NCBI GenBank assembly: GCA_030680805.1
Contig: JAUXUK010000061.1
Location: 1-59,309, forward strand
Reading direction: 5' to 3'
DNA: 59,309 nucleotides
Source: Sulfuritalea sp.
GTDB taxonomy: Bacteria; Pseudomonadota; Gammaproteobacteria; Burkholderiales; Rhodocyclaceae
Shown: piece after piece, positions 25,301-35,050 of the stretch
Position numbering within the stretch: the first letter of the stretch is position 1
Layout of the letters: every line of letters begins with the position of its first letter
The notes under the pieces: generated by a model
What the model saw: only the letters and a program-made list of their open reading frames with translations
Told to the model about the DNA's origin: nothing
The model's database searches: none
Position numbers and translations under genes: made by a program

Positions 25301-25511
25301 GGCCGAACAGTGTTTACACGGACACCGGGGTCCGTATAACAGATGATATTGATGACGCGGGATTTGCTGTTCAAAGTTCATTATTTTCAGTCACATGGTA
25401 TTTTCGCGGTCAGTATAACAACTCCAATATGCCTGACACCTGTGGATTATTTTTGAGACCAGAATGCCGGGTATCCTTGCCTCTTTTTTGCCAACCAAAG
25501 GAGTGACACTC
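25301..25511 (-). other. attI region and candidate cassette promoter
   Basis: The first cassette starts with GTTCGGCC at 25308-25301, so the recombination point of attI is here. Next to it lies the inverted repeat ACGGAC/GTCCGT (about 25319-25336), a likely integrase-binding site. Further up, on the minus strand near 25423-25450, GTGTCA and TATACT are 16 bases apart and may be the cassette promoter. On the plus strand AAGGAG at about 25498-25503 precedes intI. Confidence 0.6.
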
Positions 25512-26487
25512 ATGGGGTAACAACCCCGCCAGCAACCCCCGCCTTCTCGATCAACTCTCCATTGTTTGCATGCGGCGCCATTTCAGCCGCAGCACGGAGA
25601 CTGCTTATCGCTACTGGGCCAGACAATTCGTGTTGTTCCATGGAAAACGCCATCCCAAGGAGATGGGGCCGGCAGAAGTTGAAGCCTTTCTGAACCATCT
25701 GGCGACCGCGCGTCACGTTTCGGCTTCTACCCAGTCCCAGGCATTGAACGCAGTAGTCTTTCTCTATGGCGAGGTACTTGGCCAGCCGCTCGGCCAGATG
25801 GAACATCTGAAGCGCGTTCAGCGGCGTATCCGGGTGCCGGTGGTTCTGACTCAGGATGAAGTAAAGGCAACGCTGGCGCAAATGCAGGGGACGCCCCGTT
25901 TGATGGCAGAGTTGATTTATGGCGCAGGACTGCGGATTCATGAGTGTGTGAGTCTGCGTATCAAGGACATCGATCTTGCTACCCGAACTGTGTCGGTGCG
26001 CAACAGCAAGGGAAGTAAGGATCGGACGACGGTACTGCCCGAACGGCTTGTGTCGCCCTTGCAGCAGCATTTGCTTCGCATCGCGGCCTTGCATCGGGAT
26101 GATTTGGCAAGAGGTGCCGGCCTGGCGCCGATGCCTGACGCATTGGCCAAGAAGTATCCGTCGGCGTCGGCTTCTCTCGCGTGGCAATATGTATTCCCTT
26201 CGGCCAGTCTGCGGCCATGGGGATCCAGTGGGCGCCAGGTACGCTGGCACACGTCTGATTCGACCATCCAGCGGGCATTCAAACGGGCAATTGTGCGCGC
26301 CAAGGTGACGAAACATGCAAGTGTCCATTGCTTGCGCCACAGCTTTGCAACGCATCTTCTTGCGGCCGGGACGGATATTCGGACGATCCAGTTGCTGCTT
26401 GGGCACAATAGCCTCAAGACGACGATGATTTATACCCATGTGCTGCAGGCAACCCGATTGGTCACAAGTCCATTCGATTCTCTGTAG
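25512..26487 (+). pseudogene. intI: Integron integrase IntI, frameshifted just after the start
   Basis: The protein has the tyrosine recombinase residues (Arg in [41 protein letters not shown]) and the IntI-specific insert ([20 protein letters not shown]). The best start, ATG 25512 with AAGGAG eight bases upstream, reads ATG-GGG-TAA. Removing one G from the run at 25514-25517 gives [15 protein letters not shown] joined to the conserved [13 protein letters not shown], 324 residues in all. In the sequence as given, only an internal ATG at 25570 opens the frame, losing the conserved LLDQ start. It is divergent from the cassettes as usual. It may be inactive, phase-variable or a sequencing error. 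Confidence 0.85.
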
Positions 26488-26828
26488 CTGAGGCATATGG
26501 CTACGAGCGATTGCTTTCGGATGAGGGTCCGAAGGTCTGCTTGTGGCCGTTCAGGAGGAGGGCTGTATTCGGTGTATCAATCATATCTTCCGGATTAATT
26601 GTACGCATACAGGCTAAACATGTCAATCATATGTTCCGCTTTCACATCCATACAGCAGCCCGGTACATCAATCACAAATTCCGGATAGCCTTTATTTTCG
26701 ATCCGCGATTCCAATGAAGCTCGATCTTGGTCCCGACTGACATTTATAACAATGTTAGCGAAATTATCCACGAACGATAATAATGCTAAGGTGCTCAAAA
26801 CTGGCAGATGTGAATCGCGGTTATCCTT
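26488..26828. other. Spacer between intI and the large minus-strand gene
   Basis: About 340 bases with lower GC. Three rough copies of TCAATCA..TTCCG occur near 26578, 26626 and 26668. A 67-codon minus-strand frame (26798-26595) covers two of them, but has no ribosome binding site and no recognised family, so it is not called as a gene. Confidence 0.3.
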
Positions 26829-28712
26829 TTACTTTTCGTCAATTGAGACAACCTGATCAAGGTGATTATCCAAGCTCAATTCGGCAGTTGTGGCAGGGGC
26901 CGCAGCTTCGTGGTCTGGCCGATCTACTGGCTTCAATATCCCGCGCAGGTGCGACACAATTCGCCTCGTCAGTACACTAGATTCAGTCAGGTTTTTGTGC
27001 GTCGCCGTCTTCCGCAGATAGTCGGGCATCTGATCATCTGACATCCACGCCCCCTTGTGGGCGGTATCCTGCAGGATTGACAAGAGTTCCTTTCCAGTCA
27101 ATGGCTGCAGATCTTTTCGCGCCATTATCAATACCGACATGGTTTCGCTGGTTCTTAGGCGCTCCGCCTCCAAGACGTAGCAAGTGCGTCCTTCAATCTC
27201 GGTCTCTACGATGGCGACATTTCTTGCCCGCAGTTTCTTCGGATGGAAACGACATATTGCCCACTTGAACTCCTTGTTGTTGGATGGGTCTCCCATCGGA
27301 AAATCCAAACAAAGTGGAGTCTCACTCGTTACAAGTTCGTCATCGATCTCGGCAACGTAACGAACAGTAAACGCCGTGCCGGACACGACTTCAGCCATTG
27401 CCGCAAAAAACAAATCCAGAGTTACCGGCAGTGTTGGCACGGGCGGATCGACGTTTGTATTGACCTGAGCTGGCCTATGGTCGGCTTGCCCCCAAATTCC
27501 AGCGCCGGTTCCGAACCCTTCCAGCGGCTCTCCGGAGACTTGGATGGCTTTCGCTCCGCAATACGCATTTTCATCCGGAGGCTCCTTGATCAATTTCTTT
27601 CCAGCCAAACTGGAGAATCGATCCTCGCGAATATCCACGACCAAGGGCTTGCCGTAGTTCGATGGTTCTTCGTCCGAGTGAAAGTTTGTTTCGGCCGGAT
27701 CATCGGACTTGTTCTTCTCTTCGTCGGCATCTTCCTTCTCGATGCGCTGCTTCCATGCTGTGGGCAGATTCTCTTCCCCCGCTTCTTTGCCGCGCAGATT
27801 TCGATTGTCTCTGTCACAAAGCAGGTCGTCGAACGGAAACGGCGCCGAGCAGCTCAGCAACTTCAAGACCAAAATGCGCCGATGTTCATCGGTGGGGCCA
27901 GGAAGCGGAAGGGTGATCGCCTCAACGGTTGTTTTGCCAGCGAATGGGAAACCGCACTTCAAGGCATGAAACGGCCCTGGATCGATACTGAAAGAATCAA
28001 CGTAGTGCCTTTGGAGTCCAGTATAGAGACCCCTAACTTGCTGCTGCATGTAGCGACTTGCATGGAAGCGCGCGAGAGTCCACGCATCCGTATCGGCAAT
28101 CCACTTTCTCAGATGGATCCGATAAGGGCCCTCTGAAATCTGACCGCATTTTTCCGGGTTGATCGATTCGGCATAAACGCCCCAGAACAGCGCCTGCGCA
28201 AGGCGCGTCGAGGATGCGTAATAGAAGCGAATAAGCTCAATGACTGGGATCAATACCGCCCATGGGTCACCTTCAACTTGAATGGCTGCGACCAACGTTC
28301 GCCCTGCGTGTGAAAAGTTTTCCGCAAACAAGTAGTGACTCTTCGGAATCGCACGATGTTTCATGGCCAAGTCGCCAAGCGACACGAACTGGACGGAAGA
28401 TGTGTCAAGCACCATCTTCCCCGCGTAGGCTCCAAGCAGGGGGTTTCGCACGGGCTTTGTTTTGTGCCAAACGGAACCGATAGACAGATATGGTAATTGA
28501 CCAACACCGATCCATTCTTGGCGAGTGATTGCAGAACGACGCGAAATCCTACTGAGCGGATCAGTCTCCCTCTCGGGTAGCGACGCAAGGAGAACTTGAA
28601 TCTGGGGTTCGCTTCGGACGCGCGGGTTCCGTTTTGTGCTACCGAACCACACGACTCGCCAAAATAGGTCGTCGCCCCCGAATTCCTCAATACCGTAGAT
28701 GTTTTTCGCCAT
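26829..28712 (-). CDS. Large island protein, possibly TnsE/TniE-like
   Basis: A 627-residue soluble protein. The N-terminal part (FWRVVWFGSTKRNPRVR, then a beta-rich region and IPVIELIRFYYASST) and the C-terminal domain (VETEIEGRTCYVLEAERLRT, then ILQDTAHKGAWMSDDQMPDY) resemble in order and spacing the target-selection protein TnsE of Tn7, with an acidic linker between. The similarity by eye is weak. Support comes from position: it is the last gene before a transposon-like end in comM, where Tn6022-type elements carry their tni genes. No tnsA/B/C genes are in the window. If not TnsE-like, it is an unknown island protein. Confidence 0.4.
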   Translation of the reverse strand: MAKNIYGIEEFGGDDLFWRVVWFGSTKRNPRVRSEPQIQVLLASLPERETDPLSRISRRSAITRQEWIGVGQLPYLSIGSVWHKTKPVRNPLLGAYAGKMVLDTSSVQFVSLGDLAMKHRAIPKSHYLFAENFSHAGRTLVAAIQVEGDPWAVLIPVIELIRFYYASSTRLAQALFWGVYAESINPEKCGQISEGPYRIHLRKWIADTDAWTLARFHASRYMQQQVRGLYTGLQRHYVDSFSIDPGPFHALKCGFPFAGKTTVEAITLPLPGPTDEHRRILVLKLLSCSAPFPFDDLLCDRDNRNLRGKEAGEENLPTAWKQRIEKEDADEEKNKSDDPAETNFHSDEEPSNYGKPLVVDIREDRFSSLAGKKLIKEPPDENAYCGAKAIQVSGEPLEGFGTGAGIWGQADHRPAQVNTNVDPPVPTLPVTLDLFFAAMAEVVSGTAFTVRYVAEIDDELVTSETPLCLDFPMGDPSNNKEFKWAICRFHPKKLRARNVAIVETEIEGRTCYVLEAERLRTSETMSVLIMARKDLQPLTGKELLSILQDTAHKGAWMSDDQMPDYLRKTATHKNLTESSVLTRRIVSHLRGILKPVDRPDHEAAAPATTAELSLDNHLDQVVSIDEK

Positions 28713-28738
28713 TGGGTGATGATACCCAAAATGGCGAG

Positions 28739-28817
28739 CATTCGCGTTTAGCGTTGTATTTCGTTACCTAATTCGCGACTACCGATATCGACCGGCGATC
28801 ACTTCGCAATTACCGAT
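28739..28817. repeat. Transposon-end-like array: three 17-bp repeats, 31-bp period
   Basis: Copies at 28739-28755, 28770-28786 and 28801-28817 (the last two are AATTCGCGACTACCGAT and ACTTCGCAATTACCGAT; 14 of 17 match) start exactly 31 bases apart. Regular arrays of this kind are the transposase (TnsB/TniA) binding sites of Tn7-like elements. The innermost copy abuts the point where comM stops resembling its family. Confidence 0.7.
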
Positions 28818-29115
28818 GGGCTTTACACCGCCGCCGACCAGCGCGGCGCTCGATGCCGAATGATGCGGCGCGCGAAAGGGGCGCTGGTTCCAGTGGGCGA
28901 GCTTGAAGCTGCCCGCCAGCGAATGCACGGCGGCGCTTTCCAGTGCCTCCGCCGATGTCATCGGTGGCAGCAGACCCGGCAGGCGTTGCGCCAGCATCGA
29001 CTTGCCGGCCCCCGGCGGGCCGCTCATCAGCAGGGAATGCCCACCCGCTGCGGCGACTTCGAGCGCGCGCTTGGCCTGCGCCTGGCCTTTGACTTCGGCC
29101 AGATCCGGATAGCGG

Positions 29116-29142
29116 GCAAAAGTCGGCGCTGGCGACACGGCG
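29116..29142. repeat. Dispersed repeat copy in comM
   Basis: CAAAAGTCGGCGCTGGCGAC then ACGGCG; on the minus strand it encodes VSPAPTFA. Related copies: 40665-40691, 56354-56379, 53001-53025 (reverse) and part at 52886-52908. Confidence 0.7.
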
Positions 29143-29280
29143 AAGGGCGCCAGCATCTCCCGGCCGGCGAGGTGCGCGCAGACCTGCAGCAGGTTTTTCG
29201 CCGGCAGGATGCTCATGCCTTCGATCAGCGCGGCTTCCGGCGCGCTTTCCAGCGGCAGGACGAAGGCGCGCGCCGCGTTG

Positions 29281-29328
29281 TGCTTGGTGCCGTGCTTGGT
29301 GCCGTTCTCGGTGTCGTGCCGTGGTCCG
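29281..29328. repeat. 12-bp tandem repeat inside comM
   Basis: Two perfect copies of TGCTTGGTGCCG (29281-29304) followed by two degenerate copies (29305-29328). They keep the frame and encode the His-Gly-Thr-Lys-like insertion in ComM. A related GTGCCGTGC-type stretch lies at about 30109-30131 between ubiK and the porin gene. Confidence 0.6.
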
Positions 29329-29734
29329 GCTTCGTGGCGGATCGCGGCGCACATCGCCAGCGTGCCGCGCACCGCACGCAGTTCGCCGGAGAGCGCCAGC
29401 TCGCCGACGAATTCGTGGCCATCGAGATCGGGGGCCTTGACCTGGCCGGAGGCGATCAGGATGCCCAGTGCAATCGACAGGTCGAAGCGCCCCGATTCCT
29501 TGGGCAAGTCGGCCGGCGCCAGATTCACGGTGATGCGCCGCTGCGGGAATTCAAAGCCGCAGTTCTGGATCGCGGCGCGCACGCGGTCGCGCGCTTCCTT
29601 GACTTCGGTGTCGGGCAGGCCGACCAGGGTGAATGACGGCAACCCGGCAGCGAGATGGACTTCGACGGTGACTTCGGGGGCCGCAAGGCCCGCCAGCGCC
29701 CGCGAGCGGAGAACGGCGAGCGACATCGGCGGTG

Positions 29735-29998
29735 TTACGTCGCGCTGGGGCTCGACGGGCTTGCCTGGCTGCGGGCTTCCAGTTCGCCGACGCGCGCTTC
29801 GAGCGCGACCAGCTTCTCGCGGGTGCGGGAGAGAACCTCGCGTTGCACGTCGAACTCCTCGCGGGTCACCAGATCGAGTTTGGCGAACAGGCCGGAGAGC
29901 GCGGCGCGCAGGTTTTTCTCGACGTCGCCGGCCGGCGAGGCCGCCAACAGGGAGGAAACGCGGGCGGACATTTCATCGAGCAGTTTTGGATTGAGCAT
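29735..29998 (-). CDS. ubiK: UbiK/BMFP-domain accessory factor
   Basis: An 87-residue coiled-coil protein (MLNPKLLDEMSARVSSLLAA, then LDLVTREEFDVQREVLSRTR and LVALEARVGELEAR) matching the YqiC/UbiK family, which assists the ubiquinone biosynthesis complex and associates with membranes as a trimer. Start ATG 29998 begins the conserved LNPKLLD. It lies eight bases upstream of comM and is transcribed with it. The intergenic 29999-30251 carries its promoter and, on the other strand, the sigma-54-like box of the porin gene. Confidence 0.85.
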   Translation of the reverse strand: MLNPKLLDEMSARVSSLLAASPAGDVEKNLRAALSGLFAKLDLVTREEFDVQREVLSRTREKLVALEARVGELEARSQASPSSPSAT

Positions 29999-30193
29999 GG
30001 CCTTGAATACGTTGCAATGACGCGGAAAGTCTAGCACAGCGCGGCAACAGACCGCTTCAGGCCGCCTGACGGTCGCAACTCGGCACCACTATGGTGCGAG
30101 CCTGCCCGTGTTTGGTGCCGTGCCTGGTGCGGTGCAATCGCTCGCCCCTTGCCTGCTTTGCCAAGTGTGTTGATTTTAAAAAGCAAATTCATC

Positions 30194-30209
30194 TGGCACG
30201 GTCTCTGCA
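30194..30209 (+). promoter_or_regulatory. Sigma-54 (RpoN) promoter
   Basis: TGGCACG (30194-30200), four bases, CTGCA (30205-30209) matches the -24/-12 consensus TGGCACG-N4-TTGCA with one mismatch and lies 43 bases before the porin ATG. It fits nitrogen-regulated expression of the porin-glnK-amtB block. Confidence 0.7.
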
Positions 30210-30251
30210 TTACGGAAGCTGTAATTCTCAACTCTATTAAGGAGCATCATC

Positions 30252-31103
30252 ATGCGCAAAACCTTACTCGCTGCCGCTGTTGCTGGCCTCGTTTCCGTTC
30301 CGTCGGTCGTCATGGCCCAGGCTGCGGCGGCGCCAGCCAGCCCGCATACCTTCACCGGCAACGTCGGCCTGGTATCCAACTATGTATTCCGCGGCATCAG
30401 CCAGTCCGCTGCCAAGCCTGCGATTCAGGGCGGTTTCGACTACGCCCACTCCAGCGGTCTGTATGCCGGCACCTGGGCGTCGAACGTGAGCTGGGTTGCC
30501 GACAACAACTGGTCGGCCACCAGTGCTGCCTCGAACAGTGTCGAGATCGATCTCTACGGCGGTTACAAGGGCACGATTACCGGCGATCTCGGCTTCGATC
30601 TCGGCCTCATCACCTACAACTATCCGGGCAGCAACACCTCCGTCGGCGGCACCTTCATCAAGCCTGACAGCACCGAGGTCTATGGTGCGGTGACCTGGAA
30701 GTGGCTGACGGTCAAGTACTCGCACTCGACCACCTCGCTGTTCGGCTGGAACAAGTTCGGCGGCACGGTCAATGACAAGACCAACGGCAGCGGCTACCTC
30801 GAAATCAACGGCGCCTTCGATATGGGCAACGGTTGGGGCGTCAGCGCCCACGTCGGCAACCAGAAGATCAAGGGCAACGGCCCGGCCTCCTACACCGACT
30901 ACAAGCTCGGCGTCACCAAGGATATGGGCTTCGGCGTCGTCGGCCTGGCGCTGACCAGCACCAACTCGAAGGGCAATTGTGCCGGCAACGCCGCGGCCAC
31001 CGCCAACGATGTTTATTGCTGGGGTTCGGTGGCAGGTTCGGGCAAGTCGGCTTATGACGCAGGCAAGTCGGCGGCAGTGCTGAGCTTCTCCAAGACGTTC
31101 TGA
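30252..31103 (+). CDS. TorF-family putative outer-membrane porin
   Basis: A 283-residue protein with a signal peptide (MRKTLLAAAVAGLVSVPSVV then MAQA) and a beta-barrel with alternating pattern ending in the aromatic C-terminal SFSKTF, typical of outer-membrane proteins. The start FTGNVGLVSNYVFRGISQS is the hallmark of the TorF/Gcw_chp family. AAGGAG precedes ATG. It stands in front of glnK-amtB as in many betaproteobacteria, so it may help ammonium or other nitrogen compounds cross the outer membrane, under sigma-54 control. Confidence 0.85.
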   Translation: MRKTLLAAAVAGLVSVPSVVMAQAAAAPASPHTFTGNVGLVSNYVFRGISQSAAKPAIQGGFDYAHSSGLYAGTWASNVSWVADNNWSATSAASNSVEIDLYGGYKGTITGDLGFDLGLITYNYPGSNTSVGGTFIKPDSTEVYGAVTWKWLTVKYSHSTTSLFGWNKFGGTVNDKTNGSGYLEINGAFDMGNGWGVSAHVGNQKIKGNGPASYTDYKLGVTKDMGFGVVGLALTSTNSKGNCAGNAAATANDVYCWGSVAGSGKSAYDAGKSAAVLSFSKTF

Positions 31104-31157
31104 TATGTGATTGACATTCCCGTCGGCGACCCGGCCGGCGTCGGCGGGAAAACGTAG

Positions 31158-31568
<411 letters not shown>

Positions 31569-31586
31569 GCTCTCGGGAGATCTGAA

Positions 31587-33083
31587 ATGAGAAAATATCT
31601 CGCCATCCTGCTGACGGCGCTGACCGTCGGCATCGCCGGCGGCGCTTCCAGCGCCTGGGCCGCCGACGACAAGCCTGCCGCGGCTACCGCGGCTCCGGCT
31701 GCAGCGGCGACCGCGGCGCCTGCAACTGCCGCTCCTGCGGCCGCTGCACCTGCTGTTGCCGCGCCGACCCCGGTGCCGAACAAGGGCGACAATGCCTGGC
31801 TGATGGTCGCCACGGCCTTCGTCATCCTCATGAGCATCCCCGGCCTCGCGTTGTTCTATGGCGGCCTGGTGCGCAGCAAGAACATGCTGTCGGTGCTGAT
31901 GCAGGTATTCGTCGTCTTCTCGGTGATCAGCGTGTTGTGGGCCGTGTATGGCTACAGCGTGGCCTTCACCGAAGGCAACGCCTTCTTCGGCAGCCTCGAC
32001 AAGCTGTTCCTCAAGGGCATCACGCCGGATTCGGTGGGCGCTACCTTCAGCAAGGGCGTGGTGATCTCCGAGTTCATCTTCGTCGCCTTCCAGGGCGCCT
32101 TCGCGGCCATCACCTGCGGATTGATCGTCGGCGCCTTCGCCGAGCGCATCAAATTCTCCGCGGTGCTGCTGTTCATGGTGCTGTGGTTCAGCTTCAGCTA
32201 CCTGCCGATGACGCACATGGTCTGGTACTGGACCGGTCCGGATGCCTACATCTCCGCGGAAGCAGCGGAAAAGGCCACCGCCACCGCGGGCTATCTGTTC
32301 CAGAAGGGCGCGCTCGACTTCGCCGGCGGCACCGTGGTGCACATCAATGCCGCCGTCGCCGGACTGATCGGCGCCTTCATGGTCGGCAAGCGCGTCGGCT
32401 ACGGCAAGGATTCGATGGCGCCGCACTCACTGACCATGACCATGATAGGCGCCTCGCTGCTGTGGTTCGGCTGGTTCGGCTTCAACGCCGGCTCGGCGCT
32501 CGAAGCCAACGGCACGGCGGCGCTGGCCTTCGTCAATACCTGGCTGGCGACCGCGATGGCGGCGACCTCCTGGATGGTGGCGGAATGGCTGGTCAAGGGC
32601 AAGCCCTCGATGCTGGGCGCCGCTTCCGGCGCGGTCGCTGGTCTGGTGGCGATCACCCCGGCGGCCGGCTTCGTCGGCGTGGTCGGTGCGCTGGCGATCG
32701 GTCTTGCGGCGGGCGTTATCTGCCTGTGGGGTGTCAATGGCCTGAAGAAACTGCTTGGCGCGGATGACTCGCTCGACGTGTTCGGCGTGCATGGCATCGG
32801 CGGCATCCTCGGCGCGTTGCTCACCGGTGTCTTCGCCGCACCCAGCCTGGGCGGCAGCGGCATCTACGACTACGTGGCGAACAAGGTGGCGGACAACTAC
32901 GACATCATGGGCCAGGTCATGATCCAGGCCACCGGCGTCGGCGTGACCCTGATCTGGTCCGGCACCGTGGCCTTCATCTGCTACAAGATCGTCGATATCT
33001 TCATCGGCCTGCGCGTGCCGGAAGACGAAGAGCGCGAAGGCCTCGACATCACCTCGCACGGCGAGTCGGCCTACCACAACTGA
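31587..33083 (+). CDS. amtB: Ammonium channel AmtB
   Basis: A 498-residue inner-membrane ammonium transporter with eleven predicted helices. Typical stretches are [55 protein letters not shown] (twin-His region) and [20 protein letters not shown]. It begins with a signal peptide ([20 protein letters not shown] then SSAWA) and an unusual 40-residue Ala/Pro-rich linker before the first helix. It is translated with glnK and followed by a strong terminator. Confidence 0.93.
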   Translation: MRKYLAILLTALTVGIAGGASSAWAADDKPAAATAAPAAAATAAPATAAPAAAAPAVAAPTPVPNKGDNAWLMVATAFVILMSIPGLALFYGGLVRSKNMLSVLMQVFVVFSVISVLWAVYGYSVAFTEGNAFFGSLDKLFLKGITPDSVGATFSKGVVISEFIFVAFQGAFAAITCGLIVGAFAERIKFSAVLLFMVLWFSFSYLPMTHMVWYWTGPDAYISAEAAEKATATAGYLFQKGALDFAGGTVVHINAAVAGLIGAFMVGKRVGYGKDSMAPHSLTMTMIGASLLWFGWFGFNAGSALEANGTAALAFVNTWLATAMAATSWMVAEWLVKGKPSMLGAASGAVAGLVAITPAAGFVGVVGALAIGLAAGVICLWGVNGLKKLLGADDSLDVFGVHGIGGILGALLTGVFAAPSLGGSGIYDYVANKVADNYDIMGQVMIQATGVGVTLIWSGTVAFICYKIVDIFIGLRVPEDEEREGLDITSHGESAYHN

Positions 33084-33093
33084 TCTACCCCCA

Positions 33094-33179
33094 GCCCCCT
33101 TCGCGACGAAGGGGGCGACCGCGTAGCTTCCCTCCACCGCGGTTTTCATTCGGGCGCCATGATTGGCGCCCGTTTTTTT
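33094..33179 (+). terminator. Tandem hairpins after amtB; second is a Rho-independent terminator
   Basis: First stem GCCCCCTTCG/CGAAGGGGGC (33094-33116, no T-run). Second stem CGGGCGCCA/TGGCGCCCG (33151-33172) followed by seven T (33173-33179). Confidence 0.85.
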
Positions 33180-33328
33180 GTGTCCCGACCGAGAGGGAGG
33201 GACGGTATGCAGAGCTGCCGGCCTGCGCGTCATCGTGGGCTGCCGGTTCCCAAGCCCCCGCTATGATATTGTGCGGAAGGGAGCAAACCAGTGCAGGTCA
33301 GTCCGGCTTTTCGCAGAAGGGGTGGATC

Positions 33329-34426
33329 ATGTTCGGTAGCGGAAAACTCAAGCAGGAAATCGCTGAACTGCGGCAGCGCCTCCAGGATCAGGAAGCAGCT
33401 TTCGCCAGAGAGCGAGCGGGCCTGCAACAGGAGAATGAGTCCGTGCAGCAAGGTCTGAATCAGGCAAAGGACCAAGTGGCTTTTGATGCCGGCCTGTTCG
33501 GCAATCTGCTGATATTTGCCCAGACGGTGGGAGGCTCGCAGCAGTCGCTGGCCCACTTGGCGAACTCCATGAAGGCCGAAGCCGCTGCGGCGGACAGTGC
33601 GTCGGCCCAGGCCTCCGACAATCTGGCCGCGGTCAATACGGTTTGCGACAATGTTCGCACCATGACGCAGAATACCCAGCACGTGGGACAGATCGTCGGA
33701 CTGCTGAATGACGAGGCGGCGAAGATTGGCGGTATTGTCAGCCTGATCAAGGAAATTGCCGACCAGACCAATCTGCTTGCGCTCAACGCAGCCATCGAGG
33801 CGGCTCGCGCCGGCGAGCAGGGCCGCGGCTTCGCGGTGGTTGCCGACGAGGTGCGCAAACTCGCCGAGCGCACGACCGGGGCGACGGCCGACATTTCGAA
33901 ACTGGTCACCACCATCCAGGCCGAGGCAGCCAGCGCCAAATCGGCAATGGAGATTTCGCCGGAGCAGTCAGCCACTTTTGAGTCTGACGCCGTCGCGGCC
34001 AACAGCACCATGCAGGTGCTGATCGAGACCTCCGGCAGCGCGCGCTGGGCGATCAGGGGCACCGCGCTGCGTACTTTTGTCGAGGTGGCCAAGATCGATC
34101 ACGTGATCTACAAGCTGGAGATCTACAAGGTGATGATGGGCTTGTCACAAAAAACCGCCGACGATTTTGCCAGCCATACCGCGTGTCGGCTCGGAAAGTG
34201 GTACTACGAGGGAGACGGACGCGAGTGCTTCGCGAAGTTATCGGCCTACGGCAAGATCGAGGTGCCGCACAAGCAGGTGCATGCGGCTGGCCGCGCTGCT
34301 GTCGTTCACTATCTGGCCGGGCAGTTTCAGGATTCCGTGCGCAGCATCGAGGCGATGGAAAATGCCAGCACGCTCGTGTTGCAGGAACTGGAAAACCTTG
34401 CCCTGGAAGGCGAAGGCGGAGCCTGA
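33329..34426 (+). CDS. Soluble methyl-accepting chemotaxis-type protein with CZB domain
   Basis: A 365-residue cytoplasmic receptor. After an N-terminal coiled coil comes the signalling hairpin ([20 protein letters not shown], then [20 protein letters not shown]), which contacts CheA/CheW, and a C-terminal zinc-binding CZB domain ([23 protein letters not shown], then HKQVHAAG giving the His/Cys ligands). There is no membrane segment. CZB receptors sense zinc or oxidants such as hypochlorous acid. ATG 33329 was chosen for its AAGGGG. No che genes are near, so it must use a distant pathway. Confidence 0.85.
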   Translation: MFGSGKLKQEIAELRQRLQDQEAAFARERAGLQQENESVQQGLNQAKDQVAFDAGLFGNLLIFAQTVGGSQQSLAHLANSMKAEAAAADSASAQASDNLAAVNTVCDNVRTMTQNTQHVGQIVGLLNDEAAKIGGIVSLIKEIADQTNLLALNAAIEAARAGEQGRGFAVVADEVRKLAERTTGATADISKLVTTIQAEAASAKSAMEISPEQSATFESDAVAANSTMQVLIETSGSARWAIRGTALRTFVEVAKIDHVIYKLEIYKVMMGLSQKTADDFASHTACRLGKWYYEGDGRECFAKLSAYGKIEVPHKQVHAAGRAAVVHYLAGQFQDSVRSIEAMENASTLVLQELENLALEGEGGA

Positions 34427-34487
34427 CGGACCTGGCATTGCCTGCTGCAGGTAGTAGCTCTATCTGTTCCGGGATCCTGCCGACGCT

Positions 34488-34955
34488 TCAGATTTCGGTC
34501 AGCGCCGTCTCCGGCGTAAGAATGCGAAACAGGCCGCGCAGCCGGTCGCGGCGCGCCAGGCGCAACAGTGCCTTGTCGGCCGTGATCAGCCAGTCGGCGC
34601 CGCCGTCACGGGCCAGTTCGAGAAACTTCTGGTCGTCGCGATCGCTGCAGCGCGGCAGGGCGGCGATGATGTCCGGGGGTGGCCCCGCAAAATGCATGAC
34701 ATGGGTGCCGTAAGCCGCCAGCGCGCCCTGCTGGCGCTCCTCCGCCAAGGCGAACATGGGGTAGCCGAGCACGCGGCGGAACTCGTTGAAACAGGCCTCA
34801 TTGGTAATCGCGTGCCACTCGCCGTTTTCGATCCTGGTCCGTAGCGGCGCGAAACGACTATCCGCAAATACGTAGAGCGAGACCAGCACATTGGTGTCGA
34901 GCACCACCCGCTTCGGCGCGGCGGATGAAATCGCAGTTTCAGTGAAGGTTAACAT
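34488..34955 (-). CDS. PIN-domain ribonuclease-like protein
   Basis: A 155-residue PIN-domain protein: KRVVLDTNVLVSLYV carries the first Asp, ITNEACFNEFRRVLGYP the Glu, and CSDRDDQKFLELARDGGADW and LITADKALL the remaining acidic residues. Members are magnesium-dependent RNases, often toxins of VapBC-like pairs, but no antitoxin gene is next to it. ATG 34955 was chosen; an in-frame start at 34988 is the alternative. Confidence 0.8.
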   Translation of the reverse strand: MLTFTETAISSAAPKRVVLDTNVLVSLYVFADSRFAPLRTRIENGEWHAITNEACFNEFRRVLGYPMFALAEERQQGALAAYGTHVMHFAGPPPDIIAALPRCSDRDDQKFLELARDGGADWLITADKALLRLARRDRLRGLFRILTPETALTEI

Positions 34956-35050
34956 CAGCTTGATCGGTGTCAGGCGCAGCGGCCGCAACTAAAAAACGGG
35001 CGGCGGATCTTGCGACCCGGCGCCCGCTTGTTCTCCCGGAGGAGCGTTGG

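Larger units (their letters stand above)
28779..29726 (-). pseudogene. comM: ComM/YifB (Mg-chelatase-like ATPase), 3' part lost
   Basis: The 5' two thirds of comM, whose product is a hexameric helicase aiding branch migration in natural transformation. Visible are the N-terminal Lon-like fold (SLAVLRSRALAGLAAPEVTV, GLPDTEVKEARDRVR), then YPDLAEVKGQAQAKRALEVA and Walker A GPPGAGKS. After LVGGGVKP the family would read PGEISLAHxGVLFLDE, but here it changes to IGNCEVIAGRYR and stops. The break coincides with the repeat array of an inserted element. It has an extra repeat-encoded stretch (ENGTKHGTKHN). The product would lack Walker B and should be inactive. Confidence 0.9.

Noticed and set aside
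25510-26496. Minus-strand frame of 328 codons opposite intI
   Set aside because: The plus strand encodes an unmistakable integron integrase; the other frame has no family features.
31118-31151. Terminator between the porin gene and glnK
   Set aside because: The GC-rich inverted repeat is imperfect and has no T-run; a processing or attenuation hairpin is possible but not supported.
34488-34955. VapBC-type toxin-antitoxin pair around the PIN-domain gene
   Set aside because: No small antitoxin gene is present on either side; it is listed only as a lone PIN protein.
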